DNA from: Pimelobacter simplex
Lineage (GTDB): Bacteria; Actinomycetota; Actinomycetes; Propionibacteriales; Nocardioidaceae
Length of the DNA stretch: 64,000 nt
Direction of reading: 5' to 3'
Assembly: GCF_024662235.1 (NCBI RefSeq)
Contig: NZ_CP096276.1
Coordinates: 5,022,001-5,086,000 of the forward strand
The notes under the pieces are model-generated. The model worked only from the letters and a program-made list of their open reading frames with translations. It was not told the DNA's origin and ran no database searches. Below are positions 59,499 through 64,000 of this stretch, in pieces. Positions within the stretch are counted from its first letter, which is position 1. Each line of letters opens with the position of its first letter. A program made the translations under genes and the position numbers.

Positions 59499-60109
59499 CA
59501 CAGCCCCACGGTAGTGCGCCGCCGCCGCAGGTGGCGGACCACGAGCACGAGGACGACCGCTCCGGTGGCGGCGAGTCCCGCGACGGTGACCAGGTGCTGG
59601 GCGTGCTGCCAGCTCGCGCCGGCGAGGTAGCCGGCCGCGACCATGAGGCTGCCCCACAGCAGGGCGCCGAGGACGTTGAAGAGCGCGAAGCGGCGGTACG
59701 GCATCCGGCCCATCCCGGCCAGGCCCGGGACCAGCACCCGCAGGGCGACGGTGAACCGGCCGAGCAGGACGGTCCAGCCACCGCGCCGGGCCAGCGCGTG
59801 CTCGGCGCGGTCGAGGTGCTCGGCACGGACGAAGCGGCCCAGGGTGCCGTCGAGGATCCGCCGACCCCAGCGCCGGCCGACGACGTAGCCGACGGCGTCG
59901 CCGGCGACCGCGCCCGCGACCCCCGCGGCGAGCACGGCGCCGAGCGCCAGGTGACCCTGCCCGGCGACCACCCCGCCGAGCAGCAGCGCGAGCTCGCCGG
60001 GGATCACGAAGCCGAGGAAGACCGACGACTCCAGCGCGGGCAGCAGGAACACGGCCAGCAACGCCAGCCAGGCCGGCAGGGCCAGCAGGTGCTCCATCAG
60101 CGCGGTCAT
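59498..60109 (-). CDS. DedA-family membrane protein
   Basis: 203 residues with about five membrane segments. Conserved DedA features: LESSVFLGFVIPGELALLLGG (the Glu and FPGE-like turn), GDAVGYVVGRRWG, and RFTVALRVLVPGLAGMGRMPYRRF. DedA proteins help lipid carrier recycling and envelope homeostasis. It is cotranscribed with a two-component system, which suggests envelope-stress control. Confidence 0.87.
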   Translation of the reverse strand: MTALMEHLLALPAWLALLAVFLLPALESSVFLGFVIPGELALLLGGVVAGQGHLALGAVLAAGVAGAVAGDAVGYVVGRRWGRRILDGTLGRFVRAEHLDRAEHALARRGGWTVLLGRFTVALRVLVPGLAGMGRMPYRRFALFNVLGALLWGSLMVAAGYLAGASWQHAQHLVTVAGLAATGAVVLVLVVRHLRRRRTTVGL

Positions 60110-60127
60110 GGTCCGACCGTAGGTCCG

Positions 60128-60149
60128 GGCGGATGAAGCGCGGGTGAAG
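60128..60149 (-). promoter_or_regulatory. PHO-box-like direct repeat upstream of dedA
   Basis: On the minus strand, two adjacent 11-base units CTTCACCCGCG and CTTCATCCGCC sit 19 bases before the dedA ATG. They resemble the actinobacterial PhoP repeat (GTTCAYYYRSG). The neighbouring OmpR-type regulator could be the binder by autoregulation. Confidence 0.5.
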
Positions 60150-60151
60150 GC

Positions 60152-60475
60152 TCAGAGCAGGGAGCTGACCGCCACGCACACCGTCGTCCCGGCGACGATG
60201 CTGAGCAGGAGGTTGCGCCGCCACAGGTGCACCGCGATGGTGACCGCGACGCCGAGCAGCCCGCCGGCGCCGCGGTCGGGGCCGGTCAGGTCGATCCGGC
60301 TGACGCCGTAGACGGCGAGCACGGTGACCGCGCCGAGCGGCATCCAGCGACCGAGGTCGGCGAGCAGGGGAGAGTCCTTGACCGCGGCCTTGGCGACGAA
60401 GGGGAGCGCGCGCAGGGCGACGGTGACCGCGACCGCGGCGGCCAGGGCCCCGGCGACGTACCCGGGCTCAGGCAT
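60152..60475 (-). CDS. azlD: AzlD-family branched-chain amino acid exporter subunit
   Basis: 107 residues, three to four helices. Typical AzlD features: ALRALPFVAKAAVKDSPLLADLGRWMPLG and AVYGVSRIDL. The small subunit pairs with AzlC, whose gene overlaps it by 8 bases. Together they export leucine-type or related amino acids. Confidence 0.87.
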   Translation of the reverse strand: MPEPGYVAGALAAAVAVTVALRALPFVAKAAVKDSPLLADLGRWMPLGAVTVLAVYGVSRIDLTGPDRGAGGLLGVAVTIAVHLWRRNLLLSIVAGTTVCVAVSSLL

Positions 60476-61151
60476 GCTCGACCGCCCGCGGTGCGCACCA
60501 GTGCCGGACGACGAGCACGGCGGTGTAGCCGCTGAGGGCGACCAGGAGCATCGAGCCGGGGGCGATCGCCCAGGCGAGCCCGGCGGCGCCGAGCGCCGTA
60601 CCGAGGGCGAGCCGGTCAGGGTCGGCCCGGTAGGCGTCGAGGGCGAGGACGACGAAGAGCGCGGTGAGCACGAAGTCCACGCCCTGCAGGCCGTGCAGGA
60701 AGGCCGACCCGGCCAGGGCGCCGGCGGCCGCGCCGCTCACCCACGACAGGTGGATGCCGAGCTGGGTGGCCACGGCCCGGCCCGCGGTCAGCTCGCGGCC
60801 CCCGCGTGCGGTGAGGATCGCGAACGCCTCGTCGCAGAGCGCGAAGACGCTGTAGGCCTTGGCCGCGCGGCCCTCGACCCGGTCGAGCGGGAAGGAGAGG
60901 CCGTAGAACAGGTGCCGGCTGTTGACCAGGAAGGTGGTCAGGGCGACCGTGGCGATGGGGGCGGCGACGGCGATCAGGCCGACGAGCACGAACTCCGCGG
61001 AGCCCGCGAACACCACTCCCGAGATGACCGGCGCCAGCCACCACGGCAGGCCGTGCTCGGTGACCAGGACGCCGAAGCCGATGCCCAGCGCGAAGAGCCC
61101 GGCCCACACGCCGCCGGCGTCGCGGGCCGCCGTCCGGAGGTGCTGGATCAT
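60468..61151 (-). CDS. azlC: AzlC-family branched-chain amino acid exporter subunit
   Basis: 227 residues from ATG 61151. Family pattern: GIGFGVLVTEHGLPWWLAPVISG, VFAGSAEFVLVGLI, FLVNSRHLFYGLSFPLDRV and ALCDEAFAI, with multiple helices. It forms the exporter with AzlD. It is divergent from an Lrp/AsnC regulator, an arrangement like azlB-azlCD in Bacillus. Confidence 0.9.
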   Translation of the reverse strand: MIQHLRTAARDAGGVWAGLFALGIGFGVLVTEHGLPWWLAPVISGVVFAGSAEFVLVGLIAVAAPIATVALTTFLVNSRHLFYGLSFPLDRVEGRAAKAYSVFALCDEAFAILTARGGRELTAGRAVATQLGIHLSWVSGAAAGALAGSAFLHGLQGVDFVLTALFVVLALDAYRADPDRLALGTALGAAGLAWAIAPGSMLLVALSGYTAVLVVRHWCAPRAVEHA

Positions 61152-61231
61152 GGCGTCGACGCTAGGCGAATTGCCGCGCACTTTGATTGCGAAGATTGCT
61201 CGGCGAGTGCCCGGTGGCGCAAGATAGTTTC

Positions 61232-61672
61232 GTGGATTCGCTAGATCGCGCCATCATCGATCTTCTCGAGCGCGAGGGGCGCCTGAGCAACCAGGAGCTG
61301 GCCGACCGGGTCGGCCTCACCCCGGCCCCCTGCCTGCGCCGGGTCCGCCGGCTCGAGGCCGAGGGGATCATCACCGGCTACACGGCGACCGTCGACCACG
61401 TGGCGCTGGGCCGGGGCTTCGAGGTGATCATCCACGCCGAGATCGTGGCCAAGGACCGGGTCACCGTGGAGGCATTCGAGGAGCGCACCGCGGCGATGGA
61501 CGAGGTCGTCGAGTTCCGCCGGATGTTCGGCCTGCCCGACTACTTCATCCGGGTGCGCACCCGCGACCTGGAGTCGTACGAGCAGTGGCTCAGCACCCGG
61601 CTCATGGGCGACCCCGCGATCAGCCGCGTCGACTCGCGGCTGACCATGAAGTCGATCAAGAGCCGGCGCTGA
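61232..61672 (+). CDS. Lrp/AsnC-family transcriptional regulator
   Basis: 146 residues from GTG 61232, which gives the usual start LDRAIIDLLEREGRLSNQELADRVGL. An alternative GTG at 61214 would add six residues. AsnC ligand domain: HAEIVAKDRVTVEAFE, MFGLPDYFIRVRTRDLESYEQWL. It is divergent from azlCD and probably controls it in response to branched-chain amino acids. The gap has repeated GATTGC words that may be part of its site. Confidence 0.85.
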   Translation: MDSLDRAIIDLLEREGRLSNQELADRVGLTPAPCLRRVRRLEAEGIITGYTATVDHVALGRGFEVIIHAEIVAKDRVTVEAFEERTAAMDEVVEFRRMFGLPDYFIRVRTRDLESYEQWLSTRLMGDPAISRVDSRLTMKSIKSRR

Positions 61673-61683
61673 GCACGGCTCAG
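61669..61683. terminator. Hairpin between convergent Lrp and DoxX genes
   Basis: CTGAGC-ACG-GCTCAG spans the facing stop codons; no U-tract. Confidence 0.35.
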
Positions 61684-62057
61684 AAGGCCTGCGGCCCGAT
61701 CCGCTCGACGGCGACGAAGACGGCGAGCGCGAGCAGGACGACGTTCATCACGACGCTCTGCATCTCGCTGCGGCGCAGGTGGGTGAGCACCGCGCCGGCC
61801 ATGATCACGGCGAGGCCGATCGCGGCGGCGGGGACCAGCCCCGTGGCGATCCCGAGCGCGCCGGGCAGGACCAGGCCGAGCGCGCCGAGGACCTCGGCAC
61901 CGCCGATGACCTTGAGCATCGCGGGCGAGTAGGCCTCGGCCCAGCCCATCCGCGGGTCGGCGAGGACCTGCTCCTTGGACTTGGCCAGCTTCATCGTGCC
62001 GGCCATGAGGAAGAGGGCGGCGAGGAGGCCGGTGACGACCCAGACGACGACGTTCAC
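61680..62057 (-). CDS. DoxX-family membrane protein
   Basis: 125 residues, four helices. DoxX pattern: LFLMAGTMKLAKSKEQVL, GWAEAYSPAMLKVIGGAEVLGALGLVLP. DoxX-like proteins are linked to thiol or redox stress but often have no set function. It is divergent from a MarR regulator across two TTGAA-N2-TTCAA dyads, which would control both genes. Confidence 0.83.
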   Translation of the reverse strand: MNVVVWVVTGLLAALFLMAGTMKLAKSKEQVLADPRMGWAEAYSPAMLKVIGGAEVLGALGLVLPGALGIATGLVPAAAIGLAVIMAGAVLTHLRRSEMQSVVMNVVLLALAVFVAVERIGPQAF

Positions 62058-62075
62058 GAGGTTCTCCTTGTGATG

Positions 62076-62124
62076 ACTTGAATGTTCATGAGAAGCCTAG
62101 ACCCGATTGGCTTGAACATTCAAG
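62076..62124. promoter_or_regulatory. Pair of MarR-type operators between doxX and marR
   Basis: ACTTGAATGTTCA (62076-62088) and its exact inverse TGAACATTCAAGT (62113-62125) flank the gap. The second core CTTGAA-CA-TTCAAG (62111-62124) is itself a perfect dyad. The sites suit a MarR dimer acting on both divergent genes. Confidence 0.65.
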
Positions 62125-62141
62125 TCGCCTAGACTGCGACC

Positions 62142-62606
62142 ATGCCCGACGAGCCGCGCTGGCTGACTCCCGACGAGCTGGAGACCTGGCAGGCCCTGCA
62201 CCTGGTGCTCAGCACCCTGCCCGGCGCGCTCGGTGGACAGCTCCAGGCCGACGCCGACCTCAGCTTCCTGGAGTACTACGTCCTGGCCGGCCTCTCCGAC
62301 CAGCCCGGGCACACCATGCGGATGAGCCACCTCGCCCTGCTCGCCGGCTCCGAGCTCTCCCGCCTCTCGCACCTCATGAGACGCCTCGAGAAGCGCGGTC
62401 TGGTCCGCCGCGAGCCCGACCCCAGCGACGGCCGGTTCACCCACGCGATCCTCACCCCCGCCGGGTACGACGTCCTGGTCGCCGCCGCCCCCGCGCACGT
62501 CGCCCACGTCCGCAAGCTCGTCCTCGACGTCCTCGACGACGAGGAGCAGCAGGTGCTGCGCCGCGCCCTGCGCAAGGTCGTCGGCCAGGTCGTCGGCGGC
62601 TGCTGA
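62142..62606 (+). CDS. MarR-family transcriptional regulator
   Basis: 154 residues. Winged helix: HTMRMSHLALLAGSELSRLSHLMRRLEKRGLVRR and the wing DPSDGRFTHAILTPAG. ATG 62142 follows the second dyad by 17 bases. It likely represses itself and doxX. Many such regulators sense oxidised thiols or phenolics; there is one Cys at the extreme C-terminus. Confidence 0.88.
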   Translation: MPDEPRWLTPDELETWQALHLVLSTLPGALGGQLQADADLSFLEYYVLAGLSDQPGHTMRMSHLALLAGSELSRLSHLMRRLEKRGLVRREPDPSDGRFTHAILTPAGYDVLVAAAPAHVAHVRKLVLDVLDDEEQQVLRRALRKVVGQVVGGC

Positions 62607-62632
62607 TCCGGCCCCGTGCCACGATCGTCGGC

Positions 62633-63124
62633 ATGGAGATCCGGCTGGAACCCGTCACCGAGGCCGACCTGCCCCTGCTCGCGGGCGGCGACTCGCCCTT
62701 CGACGACTTCGGACCGCGACCCCGGCGATCGGGCCCACCGCCGGCGGTGCTGCGCGAGCCGGGGGCGTTCGCCGTACGGGACGGGGGCGGGGTGCTGCTC
62801 GGCGACGTCACCTGGATCTGGCAGCAGTGGGGCCCCATGCCCGACTCCCGCAACCCCATGATCGGCATCTGGCTGCGCCCCGAGGCCCGCGGCCGCGGCG
62901 CCGGCACGGCCGCCCAGGTCGCCCTCGTCGACCTCTTCTTCCGGCACACCTCGGTGCACCGCGTCGAGGCCGCGACCGACGTCGCCAACCACGCCGAGCA
63001 GCGCTCGCTGGAGAAGGCCGGCTTCACCCGCGAGGGCACCGCGCGCGGCTCGCAGTGGCGCGACGGCGCCTTCCGCGACCTCTACCTCTACAGCGTGCTG
63101 CGGCCGGAGTGGTCGGGCGCATGA
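62633..63124 (+). CDS. GNAT family N-acetyltransferase (RimJ/RimL-like)
   Basis: 163 residues from ATG 62633. GNAT core: GDVTWIWQQWGPMPDSRNPMIGIWLRPEARGRGAGTAAQ contains the acetyl-CoA loop (ARGRGAGTA), followed by VEAATDVANHAEQRSLEKAGFTREG, the RimJ/RimL-type N-x-x-S-x-x-x-x-E-K-x-GF motif. It may acetylate a protein N-terminus or a small amine. It overlaps the next gene (ATGA). Confidence 0.85.
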   Translation: MEIRLEPVTEADLPLLAGGDSPFDDFGPRPRRSGPPPAVLREPGAFAVRDGGGVLLGDVTWIWQQWGPMPDSRNPMIGIWLRPEARGRGAGTAAQVALVDLFFRHTSVHRVEAATDVANHAEQRSLEKAGFTREGTARGSQWRDGAFRDLYLYSVLRPEWSGA

Positions 63125-63447
63125 GCCGGCGCCGGCTCCGGTTCCCGCTCGTCGCCCTCGTGCTGTCCGGGGGCATCGCCGGGCTCTGCGCGATGCAGGC
63201 GATCGAGCTGGCGGGGTCGTGCGGGGAGAACGCGACCGCGATCGGCACCGAGGGCACGGGGACGATCCGGCAGGTCGGCCTCACCGAGGTGCGCTGCCGC
63301 TACCTCGACGTCGACGCCGACGGCCGGGGCTTCGACTTCGTGATCGGCGTCGCGCCCCTCGTCCTCGCGTTCGTGGCGGCGAGCCTGCTCTTCGTCCTCG
63401 CGCTCGTCGGACTGGTGCGGGACCTGAAACGCGCGCCGGCGGAGTGA
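63121..63447 (+). CDS. Two-helix membrane protein, hypothetical
   Basis: 108 residues from ATG 63121, with hydrophobic segments at about 8-28 and 76-98 and a central ~45-residue extracytoplasmic loop with two cysteines (GSCGEN, EVRCRY) that could form a disulfide. No family is recognised. Coupled to the GNAT gene by ATGA overlap. Confidence 0.6.
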   Translation: MSRRRLRFPLVALVLSGGIAGLCAMQAIELAGSCGENATAIGTEGTGTIRQVGLTEVRCRYLDVDADGRGFDFVIGVAPLVLAFVAASLLFVLALVGLVRDLKRAPAE

Positions 63448-63527
63448 TCCGCGAGCAGCCCGCAGAATGTGGCGTCGCGCACGTCAGGTCGGGGCAACCA
63501 CTTCGCCTCGCCGTGCGTCTCACCTGT

Positions 63528-64000
63528 GTGCGCCTCTCCCCCCACCGTCGCCGGAACGCCGGCCTGGTCGTCCCCTGGTTGCTCGTCTGCGTCGCGGCCC
63601 TCGCCGCGTGCAACGCCGATGCGACCAGTCCCGAACCGCGGGGCAAGCACGCCGAGCCCGAGGTGCAGACGCGGTCGCTGAGCTCGAACGACCCGCGTTT
63701 CCACGCGACCTGGCCGCACGTGCGGGACGCGCAGCGGCTGAGCAAGGCGCTCGATCGCTACGTGAAGGCGACGGTCGACCAGTTCACCCACGAGTACGGC
63801 GAGACCGACGGCGGCACGTCCGCGCCCGAGCTCAACATCGCGTGGCGCCTGGTCGCGGACGACGACGAGGTCGTCGGCGTGCGGCTGGAGAGCTACCTGT
63901 TCGCCGGGGCCAACGGCGAGACCGCCGGGCGGACCTGGTGGTACGACCGGGCCTCCGGCCGGCTGCGGGCGAACGCCGGGCTGGTCCGCAGTCCTGCGGC
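63528..64000 (+). CDS. Lipoprotein, N-terminal part (cut by window end), possibly DUF3298/PdaC-like
   Basis: GTG at 63528 opens a lipoprotein signal (MRLSPHRRRNAGLVVPWL, lipobox ALAAC). Another GTG at 63513 is possible. The visible ~130 mature residues (WPHVRDAQRLSKALDRYVKATVDQF, APELNIAWRLVADDDEVVGV, WWYDRASGRL) resemble the N-terminal domain before DUF3298 or polysaccharide deacetylase modules. The catalytic part, if any, is outside the window, so the function remains open. Confidence 0.55.
   Translation, partial: MRLSPHRRRNAGLVVPWLLVCVAALAACNADATSPEPRGKHAEPEVQTRSLSSNDPRFHATWPHVRDAQRLSKALDRYVKATVDQFTHEYGETDGGTSAPELNIAWRLVADDDEVVGVRLESYLFAGANGETAGRTWWYDRASGRLRANAGLVRSPA

Overview
The window is very GC-rich and gene-dense. 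GTG starts are common, and 4-base ATGA/GTGA overlaps join most neighbouring genes. The gene content is actinobacterial: mycothiol-type arsenate reductase, PucR, WYL and IclR regulators, B12-riboswitch-controlled class Ia ribonucleotide reductase, DrrAB-type ABC transporter and an IS481 element. The overall style suggests a soil actinomycete of the Nocardioidaceae type. That placement is inference; there is no rRNA or other marker gene here. I saw no rRNA, tRNA, CRISPR array or phage module.

Layout. 1-3.6 kb: end of an aromatic-ring hydroxylase, two metal-dependent amidohydrolases (one Tat-exported) and an acyltransferase. 3.5-9.2 kb: WYL regulator with a palindromic operator, epoxide hydrolase, and an ABC-2 exporter divergent from a NarL-type two-component system. 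9.2-11.6 kb: ankyrin protein and an MFS exporter with a CsoR-type operator and an apparent 3'-end frameshift. 11.6-18.4 kb: PucR regulator and a four-gene catabolic operon (aminotransferase, semialdehyde dehydrogenase, CoA-transferase, glutaryl-CoA dehydrogenase) that fits 5-aminovalerate/glutarate breakdown. 18.4-24 kb: arsenic island (aquaglyceroporin, ArsR-phosphatase fusion, ArsC, MFS, ArsO-like flavoprotein, ArsR, GNAT). 24.3-27.6 kb: secreted lipase, DUF2252 protein and small proteins.

27.7-36.7 kb is the most interesting region. It is a divergent locus with two Fur-superfamily (probably Zur) boxes. One side encodes a FecCDE-type importer and a SagB-like azoline dehydrogenase. The other encodes the binding lipoprotein, a 39-residue Ser/Thr/His-rich peptide followed by a strong attenuator-like hairpin, an E1-like/leader-binding protein, a CocE-type hydrolase, a YcaO cyclodehydratase and an MFS exporter. 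Together this looks like a metal-starvation-induced thiazole/oxazole-modified (TOMM) peptide with its own uptake system, possibly a ribosomally made zincophore.

36.8-46.7 kb: VanY-type carboxypeptidase, an intact IS481 copy (1081 bp, CCTAGG target duplication), DUF4185 lipoprotein, LtrA, a DrrAB exporter with its MerR regulator, a 3-hydroxyisobutyryl-CoA hydrolase-GNAT fusion, and an orphan MbcA/ParS-like protein. 46.7-48.2 kb: IclR regulator divergent from succinyl-CoA:3-ketoacid CoA-transferase (scoAB). 48.1-55.8 kb: B12 uptake operon (btuF-btuC-btuD plus a CbiX/2Fe-2S protein) divergent from nrdAB. Each side has its own cobalamin riboswitch, and nrdAB also has a candidate NrdR box pair. 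55.7-64 kb: VOC/TetR pair, OmpR-type two-component system with DedA, AzlCD with an Lrp regulator, DoxX/MarR pair, GNAT and small membrane proteins, and the start of a lipoprotein gene cut by the window end.
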